NCBI GenBank assembly: GCA_032164245.1
Contig: JAVMKO010000001.1
Location: 171,634,934 to 171,698,933 of the forward strand
Length of the DNA stretch: 64,000 nucleotides
Source: Sternotherus odoratus
Lineage: Eukaryota > Chordata > Testudines > Kinosternidae
Reading direction: 5' to 3'
Both the position numbers and the translations under genes were made by a program. The notes beneath the pieces were generated by a model. It searched no databases, was not told the origin of the DNA, and saw only the letters and a program-made list of their open reading frames with translations. Below are positions 22,360 to 34,224 of this stretch, in pieces. Position 1 is the first letter of the stretch. Each line of letters opens with the position of its first letter.

Positions 22360-22435
22360 TAAGGAAGGAGGGAATTTTCCCAGCTCTGTGAAATCATGAA
22401 TTACCACAGTCTGAAGATACATACATAAGCCGATA

Positions 22436-22585
22436 CTACAGCTTATGTTGGTATAACTTATGTCACTTGGGAGTGTGGCTAAATCGCCCCCCTGAGTGAC
22501 ATAAGTTACACTGAATGAGCACTGGTGTGGACAGTGCTATGTCGGCAGGGGAACTTCTGTCGCTGACACAGCTTCTGTTATGTTA
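22436..22585. mobile_element. Truncated MITE with long internal palindrome
   Basis: GGTATAACTTATGTCAC (22,450 area) pairs with GTGACATAAGTTACAC (22,495 area) around a loop. The following GTGTGGACAGTGCTATGTCGGC is typical of the same turtle MITE group as the 17.5 kb element. The outer ends are missing. Confidence 0.55.
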
Positions 22586-23505
22586 TATTTTCCTTAATAT
22601 TTCCTCTTGGAATCTAGCATTTTTCTATTAAATACACTTTTTGTTTGTGTCTACCCCCAGCAGGTCTCTGGTGTGCAAGCTGTGGGGAGTGTGTGTGCCA
22701 AAGTGAACTGATAATTGGGGGGCAGGTTTCACTCCTTCGGGAGCGACAAACAAGAGGGGGAAAGTCTAAGTGTCTGGTAGTTAAGAATTCAGGGAGACAG
22801 CTTTGCGGGGGTTGGGACCAGAAGGGCAAATGGAGTCACCTTGCAAAGAGTAACTAGGCTGGTGGAAGCCAGGGTTGAGACCTTTATGCTTGTAGGTACC
22901 AGCTACTGATGTCAGAGCTCTGACCCATAGCAGCGTAGCATTAAGGTAGCCAAAGTTAGGAGGCAAGCAATGAAAAAACCCCTCACTGGTCTGGGTGATC
23001 CCCAAACATCACAAAGCAAGAAAGGTAAAACTCAGTCATTGATCTGCTTTTTCATAGTGTGGTAAACCCAGGGCTAGAGACTGCCAAAGAAGGTTGTAGA
23101 GAGAGGGGAACTGCAGGCTAAATTAGGTCCAGCTGAGCAAGCTGCCACAGTCAGAAGCAGGGCCAGCTGAGACCGGTTAAGGAGGCTGCCAGAGCCCTTT
23201 AAAGAGAGTCCTCCCCAGAGAAGGGTGTGGGAGTTGAGGAGTGCAGTTGGAGGCAGGAGGAGTTAGAAGAGTGAGTTTTTGTGGAAGCAGAAGAAAGTGA
23301 GGGAGAGTGAGGGTCAAACCTAGAAAGGCTGCCAGCTGGCAGAGCAGCCAGAAGGAGCCCCTTCCCAGGAGGAAGTTCGCCCTCCCTAGCCAGGCGAGGA
23401 GCCAAACTTAGCCAGAGAAAGCGGCTCGAGAACCTGAATCTGGGGTGCCCGGGGGGCCACCTTGCCACACTAGCTATTCTCCTGTGTTTAATGTGATATG
23501 TAAAG
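22586..23505. repeat. Purine-rich segment, probably an LTR-like or other dispersed repeat
   Basis: The stretch has AGCAGGTCTCTGGTGTGCAA near 22,660 and a G/A-rich region 23,070-23,460 that I recall as dispersed in turtle DNA. I see no coding domain, and no terminal repeat pair that would prove an LTR. Confidence 0.3.
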
Positions 23506-24612
23506 TCATAGAATCCTAGATCCGTAGGGTTGGAATGGACCTCCAGAGGTCATCTAGTCCTGATGCCTGCGCTGAGGTAGGACGAAATACACCTAGACCA
23601 TTCCTGACAGGCACTTGTCTAATCGGTTCCTAAAAACCTCCAATGACCAGGATTCCACAGCCTCCCTTGAAAGCAAATTCCAGTGCTTGACTGTCCTGAT
23701 CGCCATGGGCAGCGCGTAGAAGAGGCTTGGGGAGTTTTTAGAAAATAAAATTAAATGAAAAAGGCTGGCTATTCAGGTGGCAAATGCTGGATTCGGGTCA
23801 CCTCCCTTTGGAGGAGCACCAGCCTGGGAGCCGGAGCATCGGGAGCTCCCTAGAAATGAGGGGGGCACTGGTGCCTGGATCATACCCCATCTCCTGCTCT
23901 GCCCCCTCCTCTTAAGGGTGAGCAACGGGCGGAGGGGGTGGAGAGGAGCAAGTGGTGGACGAGCCTTGGGGGGAAGAGGCAGAGCAAGGGCGGGAAGAGG
24001 GGCCTCGGGGCAGAGCACTTGCAGGCCATGGGGAAGTGGGGGGGGGGGCAGCACTGGCAGCTCCCCAACTTCTAGAGAGCTTCTAGTGCTCCTGGGAGTA
24101 ATATCCCCACATGAAAGATTCATGCGCCACCTATGCTTATAGCTAGAGAGGTTTTCCTAATATCTATCCTAAATCTTCCTCGTGGCAGATGAAGCCCATT
24201 ACTGCTTGATCTTCATCCAGTGGACATGGTGAACGATTGATCATCATCCTCTTTGTAGCAGCCCTAATATAGTTGAAAACTTTTATCAGCATAGGTGCGG
24301 GTATAATAGGCCAGGGCATGCTAAGTGTCTCCTGGAGCAGCCACTGCCACCGGATGCCAGTTGTGGGGTTTACATAGGGGAAGTTTTTGATTATTATTAT
24401 GCACCATGCAGGGAGATTACTGATGAATCCGGGAAGCTGAGTAGGTCATTTTGAATTCTAATCCTTTCCTCAAAGTGCTAACAACCCTTCCTAGTTTGGT
24501 GTTACTTGGAAATTTTAGAAGCAACTCTTCACTCAACTATCTAAGTCATTAATTAAAAAATTGAATAGTACCAGACCCAGGACAGACCCTATGGAACCCT
24601 ATAGGTACCATG
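23506..24612 (-). mobile_element. CR1 LINE fragment, interrupted
   Basis: The plus strand starts with TCATAGAATCCTAGATCCGT, the reverse complement of the CR1 3-prime end, followed by GGTCATCTAGTCC. CR1 sequence runs to about 23,702, resumes at about 24,138 (GAGGTTTTCCTAATATCTAT), pauses at about 24,290-24,465, and ends with the segment containing GTACCAGACCCAGGACAGAC near 24,572. The frames are destroyed. The two gaps are foreign segments. Confidence 0.8.
23703..24137. other. GC-rich segment interrupting CR1
   Basis: About 435 bp of G-rich sequence (for example a run of nine G near 24,043) separates two adjoining pieces of the same CR1. It must be a later insertion. I could not identify termini or a target duplication. 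The 116-121 codon frames on both strands are mutually overlapping and lack motifs. Confidence 0.5.
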
Positions 24613-25655
24613 ACATCCTTGCATTACTGACGCACACCAAAATGCAATACAATTAAAATTAAGTCTTCATTCTGAATTTCATACAAGTAGCTTAGGTTAT
24701 AAAAATTCAGCCAAGCATTAGAATTCAGAACATATTTTGAAATATCTGAAACATAGCTGAGTTAAAATAGATAAAATACACTAGAATGCAGTCTCATGTA
24801 AAGGATGAACCAATCAATGGTATGATTAATCAATTAAACATTTAAAATGATACAAGAGCAAGAAATGGGCAAATCAACTGCTGAGTTTGCTGAAACCCTG
24901 TTTAAAGAGGTTGTATGAACAGCACTTATTTAAGGCTATGAAGGAGAAGAGCACTGAAACATTCTAGAGTTACCTAGCATAGCCCTGTATTTACTAGCCC
25001 TGTATTTATCAATGGATGGAACCCTGAACCAATAGCTAATGCTAGAGGCCAGGTAGGATGGTAAACTGTATAAAACATTGTTAAGTACCATGGTGATGCA
25101 CAACCTTATAAAAATCCGAGGCAGCCAGAGGAGAAGCAGAAACTAACAATTAAAACCCTGTCAACATAGGTCCTTACTACCCACCAGCATTTTCAAGGAA
25201 ACCTAAGCACAGCTACTTCACCGTGGCTAATGAGCAGCTTAGAGCTCTAGATCAAACCAAAGCCCCAGAGGCCCCGAAGCAGGGTTTTTAAACCATGTGG
25301 GGGCAGACATCTGTCTCACAGCAGGGCCCAATCCACTAGGCATGCTCTGAACAAGCCTAAGACCTGATACCTGTCAGATTCTGCAGAAGGGAAGCTTGAT
25401 GCAGGCCACTAATAATGGTGGGGCAACATAGTACCCCCACAAAAGATAGCCAAGGCAAGAGGGACACAGAGGGTGAGTGTATGAGAGAGAACAAGTGTGA
25501 GAAAGTGACAAACAGACGGATGCTTTCAGTGGCCAGGCCATGGGCTATCTAAGTGACTAACCTGGCTAAGGCGCCCAACGTCGGGAGCAAGTTTGGAGCT
25601 GAGGATCCCAAGTGGAGGAAAGTGCCTATCTCTAATCCATCAGCACTAGGTCAGC
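24613..25655. other. Non-coding, unclassified
   Basis: AT-rich first half, then a moderately GC-rich stretch to 25,560. No exon, no resolved repeat ends. Confidence 0.35.
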
Positions 25656-25659
25656 CTCT

Positions 25660-26027
25660 GAGGAGATGTCTACAGTGCACTGGGTCTGGATCTGTGGGAC
25701 TTGTGCTTGGGGACTTGGTATTTCCAAGCCCATGCTGGAATATCCACACTGCATTGTAAACCTGTGTTTATAATTGCTGGACCCAGGATTTACTGCTGTG
25801 CTAACACAGCCATATTGAACTATACAGACCTTCTGACTTGGATCTGTGGTTTACCTGCAACCACACTGCAAAATGTCAGGGTTTGAACCCGTGTCACGGT
25901 GGAACTTGGGCAGCGTCATAGACCTTGATGCTGAATGCTAGCAGACTGATTGGTGTGTGGACATAAGTGGGGCTTAGGCTAAAATCTGAGTCAGAACTCT
26001 GGTTTGATGTGCATTGTAGACATACCA
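25660..26027. mobile_element. PIF/Harbinger-like MITE, about 370 bp
   Basis: The left end GAGGAGATGTCTACAGTGCAC-like (ending at 25,680) and the right end GTGCATTGTAGACATACC (26,010-26,027) are inverted repeats sharing ATGTCTACA-TGCAC. TTA follows the right end. The left target copy is not clear. The 68-codon frame inside is incidental. Confidence 0.6.
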
Positions 26028-26312
26028 TTAGGTGTCTACACCTATCTCTTCTCCTTGTCCATTCCTTTGCATTTCACTCTTGGATCGCTTAGGCAGCTTT
26101 TTGCTTAGTTGACTGGCTTCTTTACATTTCTTAGACATTTAATTATCCTCGTGTATGTATGGCAGGACTCTAAGTATTATCCAGACTTGGAGCCACCTAA
26201 CACAGGGCTGCAAATTCCACTAGGTAACAGGCCATCAAGGGGTGAGGCATTGTTCTGCTCAGCTGAGCAACACCTAAATCTCTTTAAAAATCTGACCCTG
26301 AGTATCCAGAAA

Positions 26313-26647
26313 AGAGTTGAGAAAATAATGATTTTTTTCGGTCTATTGGCAATTTTGAAAAGGCACAGGGAGGGAATAGCTTCAGCATTTTGCTTTGATT
26401 CTGAACATTTTTAAATTCTTCTGAATTTTTTTTAAATTAAAGGAATTTTTAAATGAAAAGTGCTTCTAAAAAAACAACAACTTTCTGTTGAGAAAATATC
26501 AAAAGTAAATGTTTTGATAGGTGGAGGGGATTTTCAGCACAAACCAGTCATTGAAATCTATGAGAATATGCTAAATGTTCTGAAGTTGCCAAATCTGCAT
26601 TTTTCACCAAACAAAAAATGTTGGCTGAAAAATTTCACCCAACTCTA
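26313..26647. mobile_element. AT-rich MITE with AGAGTTG ends
   Basis: The left end AGAGTTGAGAAAAT and the reverse-complemented right end TAGAGTTGGGTGAAATTTTT are similar. Possible weak 8-bp duplications (TCCAGAAA and CCCAGATT) flank it. It resembles the elements at 11,913, 41,818 and 60,763. Confidence 0.45.
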
Positions 26648-28161
26648 CCCAGATTAAATCAACTGGAAGTGTAGAATTTAGCAAGTCTGAAAATCAGGCC
26701 TCTACCTGTCTCAAATTGAGCACTCAAAAAATGAAAGCACACAGAATTAGTGGGCACTCTGGAAAATTCAAACCTTCAATGATCAGTTATGTTAAATATT
26801 ATTTCTCATACTTAAAAAATACAGTTTTCATATCCCTTATATGTATCACATGAATTGTTTGTTAAATTCATTAAAATAATAGATTATATAAATATATGCC
26901 AACAGAAATATAAATCAGAAACCTTAAAAAAATCCAGAACATGTTACATTGATATTTCTCTTCCCAAAATTCCCTTCCCAAATAAACCCAGCCTTACAGC
27001 ACAGGAATAAGTGTAGTATCTCTGTTTTATAAGTAGTATAAGTGCCTTCTTCCTTAAAATAGTTTCTCTTAGCCTGAAGCTTTTTGTTAAAACTATGAGT
27101 TGACCTTGCACCATTGAATTCAATGGGCGTTTTGCAATTGACTCCAATGAAAGCAAGTCAGATCCTATGAGAGTAGGCTTCTGGTAAAGCATTACCAGAG
27201 TAAATATGTCATGAGTCAAATCAACCAGGCGTCTTGACTGACTGCAGCAAATATTTTAACATCATTATATCTATTGGTATAAAAATGAATACTAAAAGAT
27301 TTTCTGCCATGTTTCTAAACATAGAACCATAGCAGGCTGATGCAACTGCATTTTAATTTCAATAACAAAGTTGCTAGCACTAAAAACTGTCGTATTGAAT
27401 CATGGAATTAGAATGCAAATATAGAAACTTCCAATTTATTCAAAGAGATAATAGAATTTCATCTTTGTTCTGGTAGAATGTGTTTCTATAAATGGCTGTG
27501 AGGATCTCAGGCTTTTAAATCATAAGCCAGTATTTAAATAGTCATTAATTTAAAATATACAAATTTTTGAAGATTAGAAGTCTCTCCCCCCCTGTGCAGC
27601 ATCGAGAGTTGCCTAAAATAGCAACAAAGGGAAGCTAGAACAATCTTTAAGAAATCCCGTGTAGTATATTAATACACATGTACAAACTAAAGCAATAGCC
27701 ATTGGTTTGCCGAAGCTATGCAAGCATTTTGCTGAATCCAAAAAGAAGAAAAGCAGGAGAAGCAGAAATTCATGTGATATACACATTCATCTCTCTTCTT
27801 TACCACTGAAGGCTAATTTCTTTGCATTAAATGACTTCACACTTTGTTGCCTGAACAGAAAAGGGTTAAACTAATAAGACTATCTAACTGTAACAACAAA
27901 CCTCTGAAGAGTTCAGCTAAAGAATGCCAGATCAGCCTCTGAGGTGAAGAAAATACTAGCAGTGGCAGATAGACACAGAAGAAATTATGTAGGTGACACC
28001 ATTAAAGAAGATTGCTCTTTAATCAGCTGCCTTGGGCAAATTATATCTTCTTCTATTCTTCACTCTGCTTCTCCTCCACATCCCTCACACGCATGTAAAT
28101 TTCCTGTTCTACCAATTAATAAACAGGTCATATTGTAAAAGCCCCAGATATTAGAAAGAGT
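26648..28161. other. Non-coding, AT-rich
   Basis: The self-complementary trace TTGAATTCAATGGGCGTTTTG near 27,113 is a relic of the hairpin MITE family. Nothing else is recognisable. Confidence 0.4.
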
Positions 28162-28267
28162 GGCCTGATCCTGATCAGCTTCACGCATGTGTAAATCAAA
28201 AATAACACCACTGACAACGGTGGCATCAGATTGGTATAAAACTGGTGTGAGATCAGAATCAAGGCCC
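28162..28267. mobile_element. Hairpin MITE, 'GGCCTGATCCTGAT' type
   Basis: The left end GGCCTGATCCTGATC and the reverse-complemented right end GGGCCTTGATTCTGATCTC are imperfect inverted repeats. The centre is also self-complementary (CCACTGACAACGGTGG). Confidence 0.6.
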
Positions 28268-28371
28268 TGCTCTGTCGTGTGAGATTTTTTTAAAAAAATG
28301 CTTTTCCCCCACCCCCATTCTTTCATCTACAGTTTGAGTCCATATTACTTTCTGAGAACATTATAGTCATA

Positions 28372-28648
28372 GGCCTGGGCTACATACAAATGTGTGCCAG
28401 TTTCACTTAGAGAGTTTTAAGCCAATCTAGTTAAAACAGTGCAAAAACGTGTGTAGACATTTTTAGTTCGGTTTAAGTGGTTCCTTTTAATTTAGCTTTA
28501 TTCAACTCATTATACTGATTTAAGCTGCAATAAACCATATTTACACTGAAATAAGAGTGTCTACACAGGGATTTGCACCAGTTTAAATAAATTGGTTTTA
28601 AACTGATTTCAGTAGAACTGGTTGAACTTTCGCATATGGACAAGCCCC
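28372..28648. mobile_element. PIF/Harbinger-like MITE, about 277 bp
   Basis: The left end GGCCTGGGCTACATACAAAT and the reverse-complemented right end GGGGCTTGTCCATATGCGAA are imperfect inverted repeats. Internal AGTTTTAA/TTAAAACT blocks and GTGTAGACA and TGTCTACAC motifs also occur. The target duplication is not clear. Confidence 0.55.
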
Positions 28649-28824
28649 CTTCTCTCTACTCCATGCCCTCCAAAATCCCAGGAAATGCAGTTAAGTTTGC
28701 ACTTCTCAGGCAAGTCTTCCAAACTACATTAACTCTTCCCCTTAATTGACACACTGAAAAAATCCATCCATAACCATTTCATTTTACCAGTGACCACCAA
28801 ATTTAGGATGTCTTAATCTTACTT

Positions 28825-29060
28825 GGGCCTGATCCTGACAAAGGTGCTGAGCGCTTTTTGAGAAGAGCCTAGTTCCTTCAATCTTATTTATGTTTAAAGG
28901 GAGCCATGGGCTTGCAGAACCTCTCTGGAGGCACCTCGCAGCTTGCAGGACCAGGCCCAAAGTCTCTGAAGCCCTGATTGTCACAGATGCTGAGGACTCA
29001 CATCTCCCATTGACTTCACTTGGAAATTTTAGTGCTCAGCCCATCTGAAAATCAGGGCCT
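28825..29060. mobile_element. Hairpin MITE, 236 bp
   Basis: The left end GGGCCTGATCCTGACAAAGG continues with GTGCTGAG. The reverse-complemented right end is AGGCCCTGATTTTCAGATGG and continues with GCTGAGCAC. A CCCATTGACTTCACTTGG core lies near 29,008. Confidence 0.6.
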
Positions 29061-30941
29061 GGATGACCTGTAATAGAGGATAGGGACATATTTGTCTTCC
29101 TGGTTCTATGATTTCACTATTGAACTGTCAGTGCTCATCTAGAGTTCCTCCCAAAGTAGTTTTGTTTTCCATTAGAACTGAACTTGCACGTGGCGTCTCA
29201 GCATATTTTAATACATTTTTACTCTTCTCTTGTGTAAATCCAAAGATTTGTTCCTGTGCTCATTTGCATTATTTTCCAAACACTTTATTTTCAGTCTGCA
29301 ACTGCCTGATATCTTGATTCTGCTTTGTCATCGCAAAATCTCCAGCTTTCTTCACTATGGGCTCCAATTCCCCCATCACAGCATAACATTTTGGGTATTT
29401 TTTCTCTAGCTAATGGTGCCAATATATCTAGAGATTCAACATTTCTCTTCCAATTCTGCATTCAGGGCACTACAGTTCTGACATGCTGTAAGGTGCTCCA
29501 GTCATAAAGATTGTGTTCAGATTCAGTGTCCTTTTGTCCTGTAGTCATTGCCTGACCAACCTGGGATTTTCACACCTTAACTGTATGATTGCCTTGCCCA
29601 TTAAATTTGGCTTACCCATTCCCTAACTGGGGTTTGACTATTCTCATCTGGAAGATGTTTCATGAAAGGGCTTTTCTTGCCCCATCTTTGACATTCCTTT
29701 CTTACTGTTTGATGTGCTCCTTGAGTCTTTGCCAGCTAGGATTAAAGGCTTGCATGGCTTTATCATACATAAAAGATGTATTTTTTTTCCATGTTCGAGC
29801 CTATGACTGGCACTTTTGTAGCTCCTTATTTGTCCAACAGACTGTCTGGCGTATGCTTTGAATCACTAAGAAGTATTCTGCAAAGCTTGTTTGATCAATG
29901 TTGTATCATTTGCTTGTTGATCTTGCTATACAAGGGCCTGCTCGAAAGGCCAAATAAAATCAGTGGACATTACATCAGACCCCAAGTCAGTAAACTCACA
30001 TGTGCTATTCGGTGTAATATGTCAAAAAAATTGCTCATTATTCCCTGGTTCTCGTCTCTCTCGCCTGAAGACAAATGTTTAATATCAGGTTCTTTTTTGG
30101 CAAGAATACAAATGGGATTGTCATCTCTGTTAGGGGGATTTGCTGGGCAGTGAATCATAAATGCCTTCTCACCGGCATAATGGCTAGAGTGCATTTGGTG
30201 CTTTGAACTCCCCATTTCAATTGCATGCTGTTTAACCATTTCTGAAATTCAGTTAGAACATGTACTGGGGAAATGCAGCATAGGGTGCAGGGCAGCCTTC
30301 TTGTTATGAATTTGCTTCAACATACTCAGTGATATATATATGAAGATGCAGCTAAACCCCACAATGACTTGCACCGAAAGCTACCAGCAGTGATGAAGGC
30401 CTGTGCTCACTAGAGTATATCAAGTTTAAAAATCTGCCTGAAAAGGTTCTGGAGAGCCAGTAGAAATTACTTTAAGAACCATGATTTAAAGAGACAATGT
30501 TATACTTCATAAAATATACTTCATAGCTCCTCTTAGTAAATCACCTAGAACTGGCAGACTACACAAGAGAGGTAGCCTAGGACTGAGCTTGCTAGCCGAG
30601 TGAATTACGTCTCACTTCAGGGTTGAGGTTAGAGGCAGGCAGCCCGTATTGCCATTTAGTTCTCATACCTAAGGGGTTTTAAAAATCATCTATCATTTAG
30701 AAACAATGGAACTGCTCAGACTCTAAAGACCTGCCACGTAGATTCCATTGCACTTAACATTTGAATCCCAGATAGTGTGAATCAAGCCAAAAATTGCAAT
30801 TACAGTACATCTTTACCAACAATTTTCTAGATTTCCATGGGGAAAATATTCCTGAAGAAAAGCTGAAAGAAAAGCAGATGACTTTGTTTTTCTTTCAACC
30901 ACTGTAGGTCTCCTCATTGTCTTTCCCCTTTTCTGATCTTT
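29061..30941. other. Non-coding, nothing recognised
   Basis: Overlapping short frames (29,589-29,861 and 29,776-30,153 plus; 29,970-30,239 minus) have no domain or splice pattern. Confidence 0.4.
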
Positions 30942-31284
30942 TCATAGTATCCTAGCACTGGAAGAGACCTCATTAGGTCACCTAGTCCAGTCCCCTGCAC
31001 TCAACATAGGACTACGTAAAAACAAGACAATTCCTGTTTATCTAGCTTATTCTTAAAAATCTGCAAGGATGGAGATTCCTAGGCAATTTATTCCAGTGCT
31101 TAACCGCCCTGACAGGAAGTTTTTCCTAATGTTCAACCTAAACCTCCCTTGCTGCAATTTAAGCCCATTACTTTTTGTCCTCTCCTCAGAGATTAAGAAC
31201 AATTTTTCACCCTCCTCCTTGTAACAACCTTTGATGTACTTCAAAACTGTTATCATGTCCCCTCTCAGTCTTCTCGTCTCCAAA

Positions 31285-31496
31285 TTAAACAAACACAGTT
31301 TTTTTCAATCTTTCCTTATAGTTCATGTTTTCTAGCCCGTCCATCATTTTTGTTGCTCTTCTCAGGACTTTCTTCAATTTGGCCACATCTTTCCTGAAAT
31401 GTGGTGCACAGAACTGGACACAGTACTCCACTTGTGGCCTTATCACCCCGGAGTAAAGAGGAAGAATTACTTCTTGGGTCTTGCTTATAATATTCC
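31285..31496 (-). pseudogene. CR1 ORF2 C-terminal fragment
   Basis: The minus-strand frame contains VILPLYSGVIRPQVEYCVQF, then a segment ending LENMNYKERLKK, the C-terminal part of the CR1 reverse transcriptase protein. Its upstream continuation lies across the hAT insertion at 32,407-32,658. It is a truncated, non-functional LINE relic. Confidence 0.75.
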
Positions 31497-31504
31497 TGCT
31501 AATA

Positions 31505-32398
31505 CAGGGGTGGGCAAACGTTTTGGCCCAAGGGCCACACCGGGGTTCAAAATTATGCAGAGGGCCGGGTAGAGAAGGCTGTGCCTCCCCAAACAGCCTG
31601 GCCCCACCCATCTGACTTGCGCCCTCTATCTGACCCCCCACCCACTTCCCGCCCCCTGACTTCCCCCCTCAGAACCTCCCATCCACCCTCCCCTGCTCCC
31701 TGTCCGCTGATTGCCCCCTCTAGAGACCTCCACCCACTCTAACTGCCCCCCCAGGACCTCACCCAAGTCCACCTGCTCTTTGTTCCCTGACTGTCCCCCT
31801 CAGAACCTCCAACTCCCCCTTCCTTGTCTCTTGATCGCCCCCTCCAGAGACCCCCCCACTCTAACTATCCCCCAGATCCCCACCCCTTATCTACCCCCCG
31901 CGCTGTGTTCCCTGACTGCTACCTCCCCCCAAAACTAACCCCCCTCCCCAGAACCCCACCACCTAAGCCCCCCAAACATGCTCACCTGCTCAGCTGGGTG
32001 CAGGGCCCTGTGGCTCCTCACACTGGTTGCTGCAGTCTACCCGGCACCCTCAGCCGGGAACGTGGGGCCCCGCAGCTTGCCGCGGTCAGCCCAGCCCCCT
32101 GCTTGGGAGCGTGGGAGCGTGTGGCTTGCCGCAGTCAGCCTAGCACCCCGGGCCAGAAGCACGGGGCCATGCGGCTGCCGCGGCTGGCCCTGCACCCCAG
32201 CCGGGAGCACGGGGCCCTGCAGCTTGCCGCGGTCGGCCCGGCCCACAGCTCGGGGCCCCATAGCTTGCCTGGCTTTGCTGACACCCTGGGCTGGGAGGGC
32301 GGGGCCAGTGGACCCGCATCCCGGCCCAAACTCACAGGCCAGATAAAAATGGCCAGTGGACCACATGTGGCCTGTGGGTCGTAGTTTGCCCACCCCTG
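31505..32398. mobile_element. hAT element, 894 bp, perfect 8-bp duplication
   Basis: The ends are CAGGGGTGGGCAAACG and, reverse-complemented from the right, CAGGGGTGGGCAAACTAC. TGCTAATA flanks both sides (31,497-31,504 and 32,399-32,406). The interior is C-rich with degenerate repeats (31,640-31,975) and GC-rich after 32,000. No transposase is encoded. The 58,641-59,206 element is a second copy of the same family. Confidence 0.92.
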
Positions 32399-32406
32399 TG
32401 CTAATA

Positions 32407-32658
32407 CATCCCAGAATGATGTTCACTTTTCTTGCAAGAATGTGGACTCATATTTAGCTTGTGATCCACTGTGACTCCCAGATCCCTTTCCACAGTACTC
32501 CTTGTTAAGAAGTCATTTCCCATTTTGCATGTGTGCAACTGATTGTTCCTTTCTAAGTGAAGTACTTTGTATGTGTCCTTATTGAATTTAATTTTATTTA
32601 CTTCAGACCATTTCTCCAGTTTGTCCAGATCAACTTGAATTTGAATCCTATCCTCCAA
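32407..32658 (-). pseudogene. CR1 ORF2 reverse-transcriptase thumb-region fragment
   Basis: The minus-strand frame has QVDLDKLEKWSEVNKIKFN, then KVLHLERNNQLHTCKMGND and RDLGVTVDHKLNMS, diagnostic of CR1 ORF2 downstream of the FADD catalytic motif. It should join the fragment at 31,285-31,496. Confidence 0.8.
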
Positions 32659-32829
32659 AGCACTTGAAGCCCCTCCCAGCTTGGTATCATCTGCAAACTT
32701 TATAAGTGTCTTCGCTATGCCTTTGGCTAAATCACTGATGAAGATATTGAACCAAACCGAACCCAGGACCTATCGCTGTGGGACTCCATTGGATATGCCC
32801 TTTTAGCTTGACTGTGAACGACTGATAAC

Positions 32830-32972
32830 TAGAGCCATGCATGGATACAAAAATTTGGATCCGCATCTGATCCGCAATCTGCAAAGATGGTAAACAATAC
32901 AATCAAATCCGCATCCAAAGAAGCAGATCTCTGCAGATATAATATGGATATCTGTGGATTTGCATGGCTCTA
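32830..32972. mobile_element. Small hAT MITE, 143 bp
   Basis: The ends are TAGAGCCATGCATGGAT and, reverse-complemented from the right, TAGAGCCATGCAAAT. CTGATAAC is repeated exactly at 32,822-32,829 and 32,973-32,980. The element interrupts CR1. Confidence 0.9.
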
Positions 32973-33035
32973 CTGATAACCTCCCTCTGGGAACAGTATT
33001 CCAACCAATTATGCACCCACCTTATGTACAAGTAG

Positions 33036-34216
33036 TTGGGTACTTAAATCTTTGTAAGGCTACCACTAAAATATTTAAACATATAATGGATACACCTTGA
33101 GATAAATATATAACTGAAATCATAACAATATCTGCTTTATTTGTTTGCATGATAAACATGAACCTTTTGCAATACACATACGCAAACACACTTGAGAGTT
33201 ATTTTGGGCCAGGTGTTTTGCTGCTAATTGCTAATACTCTGATTCAGAGACAGTCTTGGAATATTGTCCCTCTGTGCAATCTTTTAAAAATGTTTACCCA
33301 CACTTTGGTGTGGTTCAGTAGTGTATTAATTGTAATTGTAACTACATAATAGGTGATTTTCCCCCTTAAAATGATTAATTTAAATACAAAAGTTAAAAAA
33401 CATACAGCTAGGTAACTAAAGATTTCATGTGTCATATACTTAGCAGGATGAGTTTTACTAGTGAATTGGAAGTATCTGTTTGTTTTATGGTGTTTTTAAT
33501 CCATCCAGTCCATCAAAAAACTAACATTTCCAGTGGAAATGTCCATTTTGTTGAAAAGCCATTTTTCATTCAAAAAATGTTCTGAATGTAAAAATTTTGA
33601 CCAGCAAATTTAGGCTCAGATTGTAAGTCAGCTTTGGACAGTATGAGTGTGACCAGAATTGTTAGCAGAAAAATTAGATACAACAGAGTATTCGATATAC
33701 ACTTTTTACTATTTCAAATAAAAATTGTTCCTTTAGACAGATCGTTCAGGGTCTTATGTAGAAGGATGGTCCAGTAGTTAGGGCCAGAGGAGACTATGAC
33801 TGTAACTTTCATCCTTCTTCACCAAATTTCTTTTGCCTCCATTTATGCTGTTAGTTTCTTGGTCTCACTGTTGAGTCATGTCTAATATGAGATTAGAAGA
33901 GCTCTGGAGCAGGGACTATGTCTTTCTCCTTGTGCTGGGATTATCCCATTTTTGGAATGCCATAAAAGAATAATATATCTAAGCCTACATTTTTCAGGGG
34001 ATGACATATTTTTTGGTTTAAAGTTTCCTACACTTAGTTTATGGGAACCAAGACAGCCACCAAATGCTTGACTTTTTTGAGATTATTCACTAGAGCACAT
34101 GCTTCCAAAATGTAACATTAGTGCCTCTGACCTAATATTCCAGATAGAGGATCTCATTGAGACAGTCTTAGTGAAAGCATGATTAACTTGCTGCTTTTCT
34201 TTTCTCCTTTTGTACA
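33036..34216. other. Non-coding, with a trace of AT-rich MITE
   Basis: The segment 33,500-33,605 (for example CAGTGGAAATGTCCATTTTG) resembles the AT-rich MITE group, but its ends are unclear. The rest is unclassified. Confidence 0.4.
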
Positions 34217-34224
34217 GCATAGAA

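Larger units (their letters stand above)
30942..33035 (-). mobile_element. CR1 LINE, minus strand, interrupted twice
   Basis: It starts on the plus strand with TTCATAGTATCCTAGCACTG (the 3-prime end) and is co-linear with CR1 to about 33,035 (CCAACCAATTATGCACCCAC). Two hAT elements with perfect 8-bp duplications (31,505-32,398 and 32,830-32,972) split it. Removing them leaves a continuous fragment of about 1.05 kb covering the end of ORF2 and the 3-prime region. The coding frame is broken. Confidence 0.88.

Noticed and set aside
31711..32426. Proline-rich frames up to 186 codons
   Set aside because: They lie inside the hAT element at 31,505-32,398 and come from its C-rich degenerate repeats.
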